Assembly: GCA_028724525.1 (NCBI GenBank)
Contig: JAQYCV010000033.1
Span: 1 to 36,289 of the forward strand
DNA: 36,289 bases
DNA from: Clostridiales bacterium
Lineage (GTDB): Bacteria; Bacillota; Clostridia; Saccharofermentanales; DTU023
Direction of reading: 5' to 3'
Shown: positions 25,665 to 35,744 of the stretch, piece by piece
Layout of the letters: each line of letters begins with the position of its first letter
Numbering within the stretch: the stretch's first letter is position 1
Made by a program: the position numbers and the translations under genes
Notes under the pieces: model-generated
The model's database searches: none
Told to the model about the DNA's origin: nothing
Seen by the model: the letters and a program-made list of their open reading frames with translations, nothing else

Positions 25665-26660
25665 ATGCAGCAAGCTAAATTACTAGAAGTTAAAAATTTA
25701 CGGACGGAATTCCCTTACGACAAAAACAAGACGGTTCCAGCTGTCCACCATATTTCTTTCAGCATGGAAGAAGGTGAAATCCTTGGCCTGGTCGGAGAAT
25801 CCGGCTGTGGCAAGAGCGTTACGGCTCTTTCCGTGATGGGCTTAATTGCCAACTCAAACGGCATCATCACAGATGGTGAAATTTATTTCAAGGGTCAGAA
25901 TTTGCTGACTATGAATAAAAAGCAAAGACGGCTCATTCGGGGTGGCGCCATGTCCATGATTTTCCAAGAACCCATGAGCAGCCTCAACCCTGCCATGCGG
26001 ATTGATAAGCAGATCATGGAAGCCATTCAGCTCCATACCGACCTAGACAAAGACCAAGCTAGGGCCCTGGCCCGCAAACTCCTAGTCATGGTAGGTATCC
26101 CCGATCCTGACCGTGTCTTGAAAAACTATCCCCACCAGCTCTCTGGTGGCATGAGCCAAAGGGTCATGATCGCCCTGGCCATGAGTTGCCAACCAGAGCT
26201 CCTCATTGCAGATGAACCCACAACCGCTTTGGACGTCACCATCCAGGCGCAAATTCTCGAATTGCTCCGGGAAATTCAAAAGGAGAAAAACACAGGAATC
26301 CTCTTGATTACCCACGACCTGGGCGTGGTAGCGGAAATGTGCGACCGGGTGATCGTTATGTATGCTGGCGAAATTGTCGAAGTTGCGGTTTGCAAAGAAC
26401 TTTTCCAGTCCCCCCGCCATCCTTACACCCAAGGACTTATCGCCTCTGTTCCCAAACTGGGTTCCGGCAGAACCAGCCTGCCCTGGATTCCGGGTTCTGT
26501 ACCCGATCTTTTGTCCATGCCTAAGGCCTGCCGATTTGCCCCTCGCTGTCCCTATGCCACTGACAAGTGTCGGACGGAAAAACCTGATTTATTGGAAAAG
26601 GCCCCTGGCCATGAGGCGCGTTGCTGGTTTAGCGAAAGCCAACAGCCTGTAGAAGAATAA
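25665..26660 (+). CDS. Peptide-type ABC transporter ATPase (DppD-like)
   Basis: A 331-residue cytoplasmic ATPase. Walker [12 protein letters not shown] (about residues 45-55), Q-loop [11 protein letters not shown], signature [12 protein letters not shown], Walker [15 protein letters not shown], switch [12 protein letters not shown]. The C-terminal oligopeptide-ATPase extension has the cysteine pattern [14 protein letters not shown], which in some family members binds an iron-sulfur cluster. All catalytic residues are present. It partners with the next ATPase to drive import. AGGAGG overlaps the region just after the preceding stop. Confidence 0.93.
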   Translation: MQQAKLLEVKNLRTEFPYDKNKTVPAVHHISFSMEEGEILGLVGESGCGKSVTALSVMGLIANSNGIITDGEIYFKGQNLLTMNKKQRRLIRGGAMSMIFQEPMSSLNPAMRIDKQIMEAIQLHTDLDKDQARALARKLLVMVGIPDPDRVLKNYPHQLSGGMSQRVMIALAMSCQPELLIADEPTTALDVTIQAQILELLREIQKEKNTGILLITHDLGVVAEMCDRVIVMYAGEIVEVAVCKELFQSPRHPYTQGLIASVPKLGSGRTSLPWIPGSVPDLLSMPKACRFAPRCPYATDKCRTEKPDLLEKAPGHEARCWFSESQQPVEE

Positions 26661-26671
26661 AGGAGATTCAG

Positions 26672-27664
26672 GTGAATACTTTTCTGGAATTAAAAAATGT
26701 CAGCAAAAAATTCCCCGCGGGCAAAGATCTCTTTGGCCGAGCCAACCGCTTTGTCCACGCTGTTAACAATATCAGCTTTAAGGTCCAGCAAGGGGAAACC
26801 TTTTCTCTGGTAGGCGAGTCTGGTTGCGGCAAGTCAACTACAGGTCGTCTCATTGACCGTCTTCTCACACCAGATGAGGGCGAGATCAGCTTCTTAGGCC
26901 AGCGGATCGACCAGCTGGACCAGCAGGGCATGCGGCCCCTGCGGCGGGAAATCCAAATGATCTTTCAGGACCCAGCCGGCAGTCTCAATCCCCGCATGAC
27001 GGTAGAGGACCTCATTGCAGAGCCCTTGATTATCCACAATCCGCAAATGACCGCCCAAGACCGAATGCAGGAAGTCCGCAAACTGATGCAGGTCGTAGGG
27101 ATTAGTCCCAAAAATGCCAACCGTTACCCCCATGAGTTCTCAGGCGGGCAAAAGCAGCGGATCGGTATTGCCCGGGCCCTCAGTGTACAGCCACAGCTGA
27201 TCATTGCCGATGAGCCGGTCTCTGCCTTGGACGTATCCATCCAGGCCCAGGTCCTCCACCTGCTCCAGCGCCTGCAGGAGCAGCTAGATCTCACCTATAT
27301 CTTCATTTCACACGACCTCTCTGTCGTCGAAATGATTTCTGACCGGATCGCTGTTATGTACTTGGGCTTTATCTTGGAGTTAGCAGACAAGGATAAGCTA
27401 TTCGCCAATCCCAGCCATCCCTATACCCAAGCCCTGATTTCAGCAGTTCCGATTCCTGATCCCCAAAAGAAGCCTGAGAGGATCTACCTAGAAGGAGAAA
27501 TTCCCAGCGCGCTCAATCTTCCCAAGGGCTGTCCCTTTGCAAGCCGCTGTCCTAAATGCATGGACCGCTGCAAGCAAGAAAGACCTGTCCTGCGCGAGAT
27601 CGAAGCGGGACATGAAATCGCTTGTTTTCTTTTTGAGGAGGGGGCATGTCCCAGCAAGTCTTAA
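26672..27664 (+). CDS. Peptide-type ABC transporter ATPase (DppF-like)
   Basis: A 330-residue ATPase starting at GTG 26672, with AAGGAG (26659-26664) upstream. Walker [14 protein letters not shown]-loop IFQDPAGSLNPRMT, signature FSGGQKQRIGIARAL, Walker B IIADEPVSALDVS, switch FISHDLSVVE. The C-terminal extension reads CPFASRCPKCMDRCKQERP. It has the DppF-type start LELKNVSKKFPAGKDLFGRAN, where a long loop precedes the first strand (landmarks VSKKFP and DLFGR). Its last 19 bases overlap the start of the fucosidase gene, so the two are translationally coupled. Confidence 0.93.
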   Translation: MNTFLELKNVSKKFPAGKDLFGRANRFVHAVNNISFKVQQGETFSLVGESGCGKSTTGRLIDRLLTPDEGEISFLGQRIDQLDQQGMRPLRREIQMIFQDPAGSLNPRMTVEDLIAEPLIIHNPQMTAQDRMQEVRKLMQVVGISPKNANRYPHEFSGGQKQRIGIARALSVQPQLIIADEPVSALDVSIQAQVLHLLQRLQEQLDLTYIFISHDLSVVEMISDRIAVMYLGFILELADKDKLFANPSHPYTQALISAVPIPDPQKKPERIYLEGEIPSALNLPKGCPFASRCPKCMDRCKQERPVLREIEAGHEIACFLFEEGACPSKS

Positions 27665-28917
27665 GTGCTACAGAGCCTAGCTGGTTTCACCAAGCCCGCT
27701 ATGGCCTCTTTATCCATTTTGGTCTCTACTCTTTATTAGGAGGCCAATGGCAGGGCCGGGAGATCCCTGGCCTGGCCGAGTGGATTAGCCATTACGCCCA
27801 GATTCCCCGGGAAGCTTATCGCGACTTGGCTAAGTCCTTTGACCCCAAAGACTTGGATCCAAAAGCCCTTGCCCATTGGGCCAAGGACCAAGGTTTTCGC
27901 TATCTCTGTCTCACAGCCAAGCACCATGAGGGCTTTGCCCTCTACCACAGCCAGGTGAGCGCCTTTAATAGCGTGGAGGCCACCTCTTGCGGCCGGGACC
28001 TGGTAGCAGAATTTGCCCAAGCCTGTAAGGAGGCCGGACTCGTTTTCTGTCTTTATTATTCCCAGGCCCAAGACTGGGACCACCCGGATGGTCTTGAGGC
28101 TTACCGGGACTCTGGCCATAAGAATTTTGAACGTTATTTCCAAGAAAAATGCCTGCCCCAGGTTAGGGAACTTTTAACCGGTTACGGTCCCATCGGCATG
28201 GTGTGGTTTGATACCCCCCTCTCGATGACCGAGGGCCAAGCGAGGGAACTTCGCGACCTGGTCAAAGATCTCCAGCCCTCTTGCCTGATCAACGGGCGAA
28301 TTGGCCATGGGCTAGGGGACTATTTAACCACCCAAGACCGCCGCCTGCCCGCACAGCCCCTCCACCGAGCTTGGGAGCTTCCGGCAACTTTAAATTCTTC
28401 CTGGGGCTATCGGGCTTCAGACCATAATTGGCGGACTCCCCTGGAGGTCACGCGAGAACTTTTAACCGTCGTCTCTCGGGGTGGTAATGAACTCTTAAAT
28501 ATCGGCCCAGATGGCCAAGGCAGGATTCCGGAAGGTAGCAAAGCCTGCCTAGAAGTCGTGGGTAGCTGGCTGAGGCAGGCAGGCTCTGCGGTTTATGGCA
28601 GTGACACTATTGATAATTATGTCTACGAAGCCCCAGAACTCCGCTTTACCCATCGGCCCCACCATCTTTACATCCATGTCCTAGATCCTGCCAGCCTAGC
28701 GGGTCAGGAAATTCCCCTGCCCAATATCGCCAACCAAGCCGTGGCAGCCAGCTGGCTCAACCACGACGGCCCCTGCGCCCTACGGCAAACGAGCACCCTA
28801 GAAGGCGACAGCTATTGGGGCCTCCGAGTGCCTGAAAAGCTAGACCCGGCCAGCGTGGTATTAACCGCCGATATTCAAACAGAGGAAGCCGAGTTTTTAC
28901 AGGAAAGCCTGGAATAG
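27646..28917 (+). CDS. GH29 alpha-L-fucosidase-like glycoside hydrolase
   Basis: A 423-residue protein with the GH29 TIM-barrel landmarks: WFHQARYGLFIHFGLYSLLGG, EWISHYAQIPREAY, CLTAKHHEGFALYHS (the HHEGF motif), YYSQAQDWDHP, and GMVWFDTP where Asp189 is the expected catalytic nucleophile. GGNELLNIGPDGQGRIPE closes the barrel, followed by a short beta domain. There is no signal peptide, so it acts inside the cell, presumably on an imported fucoside. GAGGAGGGG (27635-27643) precedes the ATG inside the upstream ATPase gene. Overlap with the transporter strongly suggests a shared substrate route. Some clostridial GH29 relatives have other specificities, so the sugar is not certain. Confidence 0.88.
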   Translation: MSQQVLSATEPSWFHQARYGLFIHFGLYSLLGGQWQGREIPGLAEWISHYAQIPREAYRDLAKSFDPKDLDPKALAHWAKDQGFRYLCLTAKHHEGFALYHSQVSAFNSVEATSCGRDLVAEFAQACKEAGLVFCLYYSQAQDWDHPDGLEAYRDSGHKNFERYFQEKCLPQVRELLTGYGPIGMVWFDTPLSMTEGQARELRDLVKDLQPSCLINGRIGHGLGDYLTTQDRRLPAQPLHRAWELPATLNSSWGYRASDHNWRTPLEVTRELLTVVSRGGNELLNIGPDGQGRIPEGSKACLEVVGSWLRQAGSAVYGSDTIDNYVYEAPELRFTHRPHHLYIHVLDPASLAGQEIPLPNIANQAVAASWLNHDGPCALRQTSTLEGDSYWGLRVPEKLDPASVVLTADIQTEEAEFLQESLE

Positions 28918-28950
28918 TCAGGTCGATTTTAACTTGTGAGATTTATTTAC

Positions 28951-28984
28951 TGGGCCTGTCCAAGAAGGACGGGCCCATTTTTTA
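28951..28984 (+). terminator. Intrinsic terminator of the importer-fucosidase operon
   Basis: TGGGCCTGTCC (28951-28961), loop AAGAA, GGACGGGCCCA (28967-28977), then seven T. An 11-bp stem with one G-U pair. It overlaps the stop codon of the convergent ywlG-like gene. Confidence 0.88.
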
Positions 28985-29530
28985 AAGGTGGACGGCCCGG
29001 TCTCCCCCAATGAGCTTGGGCCGATATACTAAGGCCGTCACCCTAGCCTCGCCCACAAACTTGGTCTGGGGGCGGAAGGGCTTCTGCACATGCTTGATGT
29101 GCATGCCAATCTCTGTGTCTCCAATGTCCATGCCACAAGTCGCCTCTAGATGTTCTACACAGACTGGGGCAGCAAAAAGTTCCCAGGCCGCAAGGGAGGC
29201 GGAGCCGCCGGCATGCAGGGCTGGCTTGACATTGACTTCTGTCAGGGCATGGGTCTTCAAGCTTTCTCTTTCCACACTCAGGGCCCGGTTGATATGCTCG
29301 CAGCCCTGGACAGCCAGGTAGAGGCCTGCAGCTTGGACGATGGGCAAAATCGCTTCCACAATGACCCAACCGATCTCCTGGCTTGAATCTTGGCCGATTT
29401 GCCCACCCTGGACTTCGCTAGAGGAGCAACCGAGAACAAAAAAGTCTCCAGGCTGGGTATGCTGGGCAGCGGCAATGACTTCTTGAGCTGCTGCGGCCGC
29501 TTGTTTTTTAATAGTTGTAAGGTTTGACAT
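28982..29530 (-). CDS. TIGR01440 / UPF0340 (YwlG-like) family protein
   Basis: A 182-residue protein of the YwlG family, conserved in Firmicutes and of unknown function. Landmarks: FFVLGCSSSEVQGGQIGQDSSQEIGW, AVQGCEHINRALSVERE, ALHAGGSASLAAWELF, and GMDIGDTEIGMHIKHVQKPFR. I start at MSNLTT (ATG complement of 29528-29530), which has GGGAGT 6-7 bases upstream. A TTG 12 codons earlier lacks an RBS. It follows the mreB-like gene by 92 bases on the same strand and converges on the fucosidase gene. Confidence 0.88.
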   Translation of the reverse strand: MSNLTTIKKQAAAAAQEVIAAAQHTQPGDFFVLGCSSSEVQGGQIGQDSSQEIGWVIVEAILPIVQAAGLYLAVQGCEHINRALSVERESLKTHALTEVNVKPALHAGGSASLAAWELFAAPVCVEHLEATCGMDIGDTEIGMHIKHVQKPFRPQTKFVGEARVTALVYRPKLIGGDRAVHL

Positions 29531-29622
29531 ATTAAACTCCCAGCGTCTTTGCCAACTCTGCTTCAAACTTAAAGGTTCAAAATAGCTTGACTAGGCTCTC
29601 TTGCTTAAGGCGAAGCTCTATC

Positions 29623-30630
29623 TTAGCCTTCTAGGGCATTAAATTCATCCATGATATTGAGGGCCAGGCCCGTACCAATGGCTACACAGGAGACAGGATC
29701 TTCAGCCAGGTTGACTTCAATGCCCACTTTGGCCGCCAGCATGCGGTCTAAGCCATAGAGCTGGGCCCCCCCTCCTGTGAGAACAATACCTCGTTGCGAG
29801 ATGTCTGCCATAAGCTCGGGGGGAGTCCGTTCCAAGACGGAGTGGACAGCCTCGAAGATTTGGCTGACAGGTTCCTCCAGGGCTTCTAGCATTTCCGTAG
29901 AAGTAATGGTCAAGGTGGCCGGCATACCCGTAATCAAGTTGCGGCCCCTCACCTCCATGGATAGCTCTTCTTCCCGAGGATAAGCACAGCCAATATTGAT
30001 TTTGAGATCTTCTGCTGTGGGTTCCCCAATGAGGACGTTATGCTTTCTCCGGATAAATTTGATGATAGCTTCATCAAATTTATCGCCGCCCACGCGAATG
30101 GAAGAGTCTACGACTGACTCACACAGGGAAATGACCGCAATATCCGTCGTTCCCCCTCCGATATCGACAATGATAGAGCCGGAGGCCTGGGTGATATCAA
30201 TGCCCGCCCCAATTGCCGCAGCGATGGGCTCACGGATCAGATAAACTACTTTCGCACCTGCATGTTTACAGGCATCTTCTACGGCCTTTTGCTCTACTGA
30301 AGTAATGACAGAAGGGACACAGACCACAATTGTGGGTTTAAAGTAGCGGGCCAAAAAACCGGTATGCACTCGGCTAATCAAGGCCTTGAGCATGATTTCT
30401 GTAACTTTAAAGTCAGAAATAACCCCATCCTTAAGCGGACGGATGGCTTGTACTTGGTCGGGCGTCCGTCCCATCATAAGGGCTGCACTTTCGCCGACTG
30501 CTAAGACCTTGCCGGTACGCGCATGCACTGCAACCACAGATGGCTCATTTAATACCACGCCTTTGCCGTGGACGTAAATCAGGACTGAAGCCGTACCCAA
30601 GTCAATCCCGATATTCATTCCTAAACCCAT
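29623..30630 (-). CDS. MreB/Mbl-family rod-shape actin homologue
   Basis: A 335-residue bacterial actin that forms membrane-bound filaments guiding peptidoglycan synthesis. Actin-fold motifs: IGIDLGTASVLIYV (phosphate 1), IVDIGGGTTDIAVI (phosphate 2), GIVLTGGGAQLYGLD (adenosine), plus IREPIAAAIGAGIDI and VGGDKFDEAIIKFIRRKHN. Length and motifs are complete. No mreC or mreD is adjacent, so it may be the stand-alone paralogue (Mbl or MreBH type) rather than the one in the mreBCD operon; sequence alone does not decide. GGGGAA lies 6 bases before the ATG. Confidence 0.95.
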   Translation of the reverse strand: MGLGMNIGIDLGTASVLIYVHGKGVVLNEPSVVAVHARTGKVLAVGESAALMMGRTPDQVQAIRPLKDGVISDFKVTEIMLKALISRVHTGFLARYFKPTIVVCVPSVITSVEQKAVEDACKHAGAKVVYLIREPIAAAIGAGIDITQASGSIIVDIGGGTTDIAVISLCESVVDSSIRVGGDKFDEAIIKFIRRKHNVLIGEPTAEDLKINIGCAYPREEELSMEVRGRNLITGMPATLTITSTEMLEALEEPVSQIFEAVHSVLERTPPELMADISQRGIVLTGGGAQLYGLDRMLAAKVGIEVNLAEDPVSCVAIGTGLALNIMDEFNALEG

Positions 30631-30663
30631 TGGATTCCCCTTAATTTAAATAGAAAACAGACC

Positions 30664-30682
30664 AAGAACAAGCCATGTTCTT
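30664..30682. repeat. Operator-like palindrome upstream of the mreB-like gene
   Basis: AAGAACA (30664-30670), AGCCA, TGTTCTT (30676-30682): perfect 7-bp arms with a 5-base centre. It lies 34 bases before the mreB-like ATG, in the divergent promoter region shared with the TraX gene. Confidence 0.45.
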
Positions 30683-30694
30683 GCGCCTGTACGA

Positions 30695-30723
30695 TTGGTA
30701 ACATAGCCCCATAATGATACAAT
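30695..30723 (+). promoter_or_regulatory. Probable promoter of the TraX-leuS unit
   Basis: TTGGTA (30695-30700), 17-base spacer, TACAAT (30718-30723). It would give a leader of about 100 bases before the TraX ATG at 30827. No T-box specifier or antiterminator is recognisable in that leader. Confidence 0.5.
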
Positions 30724-30826
30724 GGAGGCCAGAGGAAAACAAGCGATGTCATGCTGTTGTTACAGCATTGCCAAGTCTCTGCAACAAGCCTCTCAAGCTT
30801 AAAACTATGAATTAGGGAGACCTTAC

Positions 30827-31669
30827 ATGCTCAAAATTCTTGCCGTCATTTTGATGACTTTAGACCATATCGGCGCTTATTTTGGCCATGTCATGTCTCC
30901 AGATTTGTTCCTCTTTTTGCGGATGATTGGCCGCTTGGCCTTCCCCATTTTCGCCTACAATGTAGCCATGGGTTATCGGCGGACCCACAACTTTTTCCGC
31001 TACAGCCTCCGCCTTTTTGGCTGGGGCATGGTGGCTGAAGTCATCATGCGCTGGGCCCAGCAGGAGATGGGCGCGGAAAGTCATCCCAATGTCTTGTTTA
31101 CTTTAGCCTTAGGCCTGGTTTTCATCACGGCCTATGAGCTTTTTACCCAGGGCAATTATGACCGTCTGGTCCGTTTGGAACCCATTCAAGACACGCCAGG
31201 GGAAGTCAAACTTCCCCACCAATACCGCTTTAATCTGGGCTTTGAAATGCCGCCGCATGTAGCTATGATCCTGGGCTTTATCTTTATGGGCCTGACCCTC
31301 TGGGCTGGTTGGTACTTTCAAACGGACTACGCCGAATATGGTATTCTCATGATTTTCCTCTTCCACCTGGCCTTGAAAAAGCCCCAGGAAGAACAATTTC
31401 AAGCAGCCCTCCTCTACCAGTCCTTCTTCCATCTCCTCCTGCTGTCCCTCGCAAATTATCTGCATTATTTCAGGCTCCTGCCAGAAGACTTCCTGGAGAT
31501 CAGTGATATTCAGGGTCTGGCTGTTTTAGCAGTTTTCCTCATCTTCAAGTTACCTGCGCACTTTCCCCAGGCTGACCGGAAGCCCAGTCTGGCACAGAAG
31601 TATTTTTTCTACCTTTACTATCCCCTGCACTTGGTCGTCATGGCCCTGATCTATAAATACTTGTTATAA
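30827..31669 (+). CDS. TraX-family integral membrane protein
   Basis: A 280-residue polytopic membrane protein with about seven hydrophobic segments. The start [18 protein letters not shown] and [23 protein letters not shown] are characteristic of the TraX/acyltransferase-3-like family (landmarks MTLDHIG and GRLAFPIFA). F-plasmid TraX acetylates pilin, but chromosomal Firmicute homologues have no assigned role; a membrane O- or N-acyltransferase is the best inference. The C-terminus [18 protein letters not shown] is also typical. AGGGAGA precedes the ATG. leuS follows after 34 bases without a visible terminator, so they are likely co-transcribed. Confidence 0.85.
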   Translation: MLKILAVILMTLDHIGAYFGHVMSPDLFLFLRMIGRLAFPIFAYNVAMGYRRTHNFFRYSLRLFGWGMVAEVIMRWAQQEMGAESHPNVLFTLALGLVFITAYELFTQGNYDRLVRLEPIQDTPGEVKLPHQYRFNLGFEMPPHVAMILGFIFMGLTLWAGWYFQTDYAEYGILMIFLFHLALKKPQEEQFQAALLYQSFFHLLLLSLANYLHYFRLLPEDFLEISDIQGLAVLAVFLIFKLPAHFPQADRKPSLAQKYFFYLYYPLHLVVMALIYKYLL

Positions 31670-31703
31670 TAAAGTTTGTTTTCACCATATTGGGAGGTAT
31701 CTT

Positions 31704-34199
31704 ATGTCGTATTCCGTAGCTGTAGACCGCAAGTGGCAAGAGCGCTGGGACCAGGAGAAACTGGCCAGCTTTCATCCTCAAGACTTAGCCAAGAAGCTCT
31801 ATGTGTTGGAGATGTTCTCCTATCCTTCAGGCGCTAAGCTACACATTGGCCACTGGTATAATTACAGCCTGGCCGACTCCTTTGCCCGCTTCAAGAAGAT
31901 GCAGGGCTATGAGGTCTTCCAACCAATGGGCTTTGATGCCTTCGGCCTGCCCGCAGAAAACTACGCCATCAAGACCGGCATCCATCCCAAGGATTCCACA
32001 GAAGATAATATTGCGACCATGAAGACCCAGCTACGCGAAATGGGCGGCATGTTTGATTGGGACCATACCCTGGCAACCTGTGACCCCGAGTATTATCGCT
32101 GGAATCAATGGCTTTTCCTGCAATTATATAAAAAGGGCCTAGCCTATCGGAAAAAAGCCCCCGTCAACTGGTGCCCCTCATGTAATACCGTCTTGGCCAA
32201 TGAACAGGTCATGGCCGATGGATCTTGCGAACGCTGTGGTAACCAGGTGGAGAAAAAGCACCTTACCCAATGGTTCTTTAAGATTACAGACTATGCCCAG
32301 GAACTTTTAGACTGCTTACCAGACCTCAACTGGCCGGAGCCCACTAAGAAGATCCAGGAAAACTGGATTGGCAGGTCAGAAGGTTCTGTCATCTGCTTCA
32401 AAGCAGAAAAAGAGGGGGCGATCCTGAAAGATGAAGAGGGCCAAGACCTAAAGGTTGAAGTCTTTACCACCAGGGCCGATACCCTCTTAGGGGTGACCTA
32501 TATCGTGGTCGCACCCGATGCCCCTCTCTGTGACCTCCTGACGACTGAAGACCAAAAGGCTACCGTGCAAGCCTATCAAGAGGCAGCCCGCCATAAATCG
32601 GATATTGACCGCCTGTCCACAGCTGAAGAAAAGACTGGGGTCTTTTCCGGCTCCTATGCCATCCACCCTATCACCGGCAAGCGGGTCCCCATTTGGGTGG
32701 GCGACTATGTCATTGCCTCCTATGGGTCTGGTGTGGTCATGGCAGTCCCCGCCCACGATGACCGGGACTTCGCTTTTGCCCACAAGCACGATCTGCCTAT
32801 CGACCGGGTCATTAAGGCAGCCGATGGTAGCGAGCCCGACCTGCCCTTTGTCGAGGACGGGGTCCTCATGAATTCTGGTAACTATGATGGTCTAGATTCG
32901 GCCAGCGCCCGAGATAAGATTACCAGCGACCTAGCTGCCCAAGGCTTGGCCGAAAAGAAGGTCAACTACCGCTTGCGCGACTGGCTGGTCTCCCGCCAGC
33001 GCTATTGGGGAACCCCCATTCCCATTGTTTACTGTGACAAGTGCGGCATGGTACCCGTACCAGAGGAAGACCTGCCTGTCGAACTACCTTACGATGTGAA
33101 ATTTACCCCCCATGGTGATTCTCCTCTGAAGTCTTCTGAGGAATTTATGCACACCTCCTGCCCCTGCTGCGGCGGCCCTGCCCTGAGAGATCCTGACACC
33201 CTAGATACTTTTGTTGACTCCACCTGGTATATGTTCCGCTATGTGGACAACCACAATCAGGAAGCTGCCTTTGACCCTGCCAAGGTCAACGCCCTCTGTC
33301 CAGTCGACGTTTATGTAGGCGGCAAAGAGCACGCAGCCATGCACCTGCTCTACGCCCGTTTTATTACCAAAGCCTTGCGGGATATGGGCTATGTCAACTT
33401 CGATGAGCCCTTTACCCGCCTGATCCACCAGGGCGTTATCTTAGGACCCGACGGGCAGAAAATGTCCAAGTCCAAGGGCAACACCATTTCCCCAGACGAA
33501 TATGTTGCAGAGGGCGGGTCCGACTTGCTCCGCCTCTACCTAGCCTTTGGCTTTGCCTTCACCGAGGGCGGTCCCTGGTCCGATAATGGCATCAAGGCCA
33601 TCAGCCGCTTTATTAGGCGGGTAGAAACCCTTGTGGATGAGATTGTCGACCGGGTGGGATCAGACAAACTGAATTTCTGCCTGGAAATGCCCCAGCCCCA
33701 GGGCGCTGCTGATCAGAAGCTCCTCCATACCCTCCACTACACCATCGACCAGGTGACCCAAGATGCGGACCGCTTCCAATTCAACACCTCTCTTGCGAGA
33801 ATTATGGAGCTAGTTAATGACCTCTACAGCTACAAGGTCAGTCCTGAAGCCAATCTGGCCATGCTGACCTATGTCACCAATACTCTCACCCTAATTCTCG
33901 CCCCCTTTGCCCCCCACCTGGCAGAGGAACTAGCTGAGAAGCTGGGGAACTCTGTCTCCCTCTTCCGCCAAGCCTGGCCTCAAGCAGACCCTGCTTATGT
34001 CAATACAGACCAAGTTGAAATTGCCGTCCAGGTCAACGGAAAAATTGTAGACCGGGTTCAGATCCCCTCCCAGGCTTCAAAGGAAGAAATTCAGACCCTG
34101 ATTGAAGGCCACCCCGCCTATGCCGACTGGCTGGCCGGCCGCCAAGTGGCCAAGTTTATCGTTGTACCCGGCCGTCTGGTGAACCTAGTCGTTAAATAA
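31704..34199 (+). CDS. leuS: Leucyl-tRNA synthetase
   Basis: A full-length 831-residue class Ia synthetase that charges tRNA-Leu in the cytoplasm. HIGH is at 47-50 ([11 protein letters not shown]) and KMSKS at 586-590 ([14 protein letters not shown]). [13 protein letters not shown]...CERCG is the zinc-ribbon insertion. The CP1 editing domain lies about 225-415 ([20 protein letters not shown], with the conserved Thr-rich editing loop, and [13 protein letters not shown]). The anticodon-binding domain and the C-terminal tRNA-contacting domain ([15 protein letters not shown]) complete it. GGGAGGT precedes the ATG. There is no T-box directly upstream. Confidence 0.98.
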   Translation: MSYSVAVDRKWQERWDQEKLASFHPQDLAKKLYVLEMFSYPSGAKLHIGHWYNYSLADSFARFKKMQGYEVFQPMGFDAFGLPAENYAIKTGIHPKDSTEDNIATMKTQLREMGGMFDWDHTLATCDPEYYRWNQWLFLQLYKKGLAYRKKAPVNWCPSCNTVLANEQVMADGSCERCGNQVEKKHLTQWFFKITDYAQELLDCLPDLNWPEPTKKIQENWIGRSEGSVICFKAEKEGAILKDEEGQDLKVEVFTTRADTLLGVTYIVVAPDAPLCDLLTTEDQKATVQAYQEAARHKSDIDRLSTAEEKTGVFSGSYAIHPITGKRVPIWVGDYVIASYGSGVVMAVPAHDDRDFAFAHKHDLPIDRVIKAADGSEPDLPFVEDGVLMNSGNYDGLDSASARDKITSDLAAQGLAEKKVNYRLRDWLVSRQRYWGTPIPIVYCDKCGMVPVPEEDLPVELPYDVKFTPHGDSPLKSSEEFMHTSCPCCGGPALRDPDTLDTFVDSTWYMFRYVDNHNQEAAFDPAKVNALCPVDVYVGGKEHAAMHLLYARFITKALRDMGYVNFDEPFTRLIHQGVILGPDGQKMSKSKGNTISPDEYVAEGGSDLLRLYLAFGFAFTEGGPWSDNGIKAISRFIRRVETLVDEIVDRVGSDKLNFCLEMPQPQGAADQKLLHTLHYTIDQVTQDADRFQFNTSLARIMELVNDLYSYKVSPEANLAMLTYVTNTLTLILAPFAPHLAEELAEKLGNSVSLFRQAWPQADPAYVNTDQVEIAVQVNGKIVDRVQIPSQASKEEIQTLIEGHPAYADWLAGRQVAKFIVVPGRLVNLVVK

Positions 34200-34237
34200 A
34201 CAAGCCAAGATTTAGCGCGTCTCTAGAGGAGCAAGTC

Positions 34238-35734
34238 ATGCCTAAGTATGTAATGGCCATGGACGCTGGCACTACCAGCAACCGTTGTATTTTATTTGAT
34301 GCGACCGGCAAGGCTTGTTCTGTCGCGCAAAAAGAATTTACCCAGTATTTTCCCCAACCGGGCTGGGTGGAACATGACGGCAATGAAATCTGGTCTACCC
34401 AATTAGGGGTAGCCGTTGAAGCCATGAGCAAGATTAATGCCAAGGCAGAAGATATTGCGGCTATAGGGATTACCAACCAGCGGGAAACCACCTTGCTTTG
34501 GGACAAGGCAAGCGGCGAACCGGTCTACAATGCCATTGTCTGGCAGTGTCGCCGGACCGCAGAATATGCCGACCAGCTCAAGGCCCAAGGCTACACTGAG
34601 GCTTTCAGGCAAAAAACAGGACTGGTGATCGACGCCTATTTCAGTGGGACCAAGATCAAATGGATCTTGGACCATGTCCCCGGTTTGCGGGCACGCGCCG
34701 AGAATGGTGAGATCCTCTTTGGTAATGTAGAGACCTGGCTGATCTGGAAGTTGACCAAGGGCCGTGTACATGTAACGGATTATTCCAATGCATCGCGGAC
34801 CATGCTCTTCAATATCAAAGATCTCTGCTGGGATGAAGACATTCTCCGCATTCTGGATATTCCCAAGCAAATTCTCCCCACCCCCCTGCCCTCCAGCTGG
34901 GTTTATGGCGAGTCGGATCCCAGCTTTTTCGGCAGTCCCATTAAGATTGCTGGGGCCGCAGGTGACCAGCAGGCTGCCCTCTTTGGCCAAACCTGCTTCA
35001 ATGCGGGTGAGGCAAAGAACACCTATGGCACGGGCTGCTTTATGCTGATGAACACCGGGGAACAGCCGGTCTACAGCAAAAACGGCCTGGTCACTACCAT
35101 TGCCTGGGGCCTAGACGGCAAAGTGAACTATGCCCTGGAAGGCTCTATTTTTGTCGCGGGGGCTGCTATCCAATGGTTAAGAGACGAAATGCGGATTATC
35201 GACTCTGCCGAAGACTCAGAATTTATTGCCAGGCAGATGCCCGACACCAACGGTTGCTATGTAGTGCCGGCTTTTACAGGCTTAGGCGCCCCCTACTGGG
35301 ACCAGTATGCCCGGGGCACTATTGTAGGACTTACCCGAGGTGTCAATAAAAAGCACATCATCCGCGCCACCCTGGAATCCCTCTGCTATTTGACTAATGA
35401 TGTCCTCCAGGCCATGCAGGAAGATTCCAAAATTAAGCTGTCTACCCTCAAGGTAGATGGTGGCGCCTCTCAGAACAACTTTCTCATGCAATACCAGGCG
35501 GATATAATCGGCGTGCCGGTCCACCGTCCGGCCTGCGTCGAGACCACGGCGATGGGGGCTGCTTATTTAGCAGGCTTGGCTGTAGGCTTTTGGGAAAACA
35601 CGGATGAACTGCAGGCCAACTGGGAAATTTCCCAGATCTTTGAGCCACAGATGCCAGCCTCTGTCCGCGCTGACAAGCTCAAGGGCTGGAAGAAGGCGGT
35701 TCAGTGCTCCTTCGGCTGGGCCAAGGAAGACTAG
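34238..35734 (+). CDS. glpK: Glycerol kinase
   Basis: A 498-residue FGGY kinase that phosphorylates glycerol to sn-glycerol-3-phosphate with ATP. Landmarks: [99 protein letters not shown] and [18 protein letters not shown]. In Bacillus and Enterococcus enzymes a His in YHFFG is phosphorylated by the PTS protein HPr for activation. The aligned site here is PSFFG with Ser229, so that control appears absent. AGAGGAG precedes the ATG. The following FAD-dependent oxidoreductase gene would oxidise the product, giving a glycerol catabolic unit. Confidence 0.98.
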   Translation: MPKYVMAMDAGTTSNRCILFDATGKACSVAQKEFTQYFPQPGWVEHDGNEIWSTQLGVAVEAMSKINAKAEDIAAIGITNQRETTLLWDKASGEPVYNAIVWQCRRTAEYADQLKAQGYTEAFRQKTGLVIDAYFSGTKIKWILDHVPGLRARAENGEILFGNVETWLIWKLTKGRVHVTDYSNASRTMLFNIKDLCWDEDILRILDIPKQILPTPLPSSWVYGESDPSFFGSPIKIAGAAGDQQAALFGQTCFNAGEAKNTYGTGCFMLMNTGEQPVYSKNGLVTTIAWGLDGKVNYALEGSIFVAGAAIQWLRDEMRIIDSAEDSEFIARQMPDTNGCYVVPAFTGLGAPYWDQYARGTIVGLTRGVNKKHIIRATLESLCYLTNDVLQAMQEDSKIKLSTLKVDGGASQNNFLMQYQADIIGVPVHRPACVETTAMGAAYLAGLAVGFWENTDELQANWEISQIFEPQMPASVRADKLKGWKKAVQCSFGWAKED

Positions 35735-35744
35735 GAGTATGTCT

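Noticed and set aside
30664-30682. LexA (SOS) box
   Set aside because: The GAAC...GTTC arms are 7 bases apart rather than the 4 expected in Firmicutes.
31670-31703. T-box riboswitch for leuS
   Set aside because: Only 34 bases with no hairpin or conserved T-box sequence.
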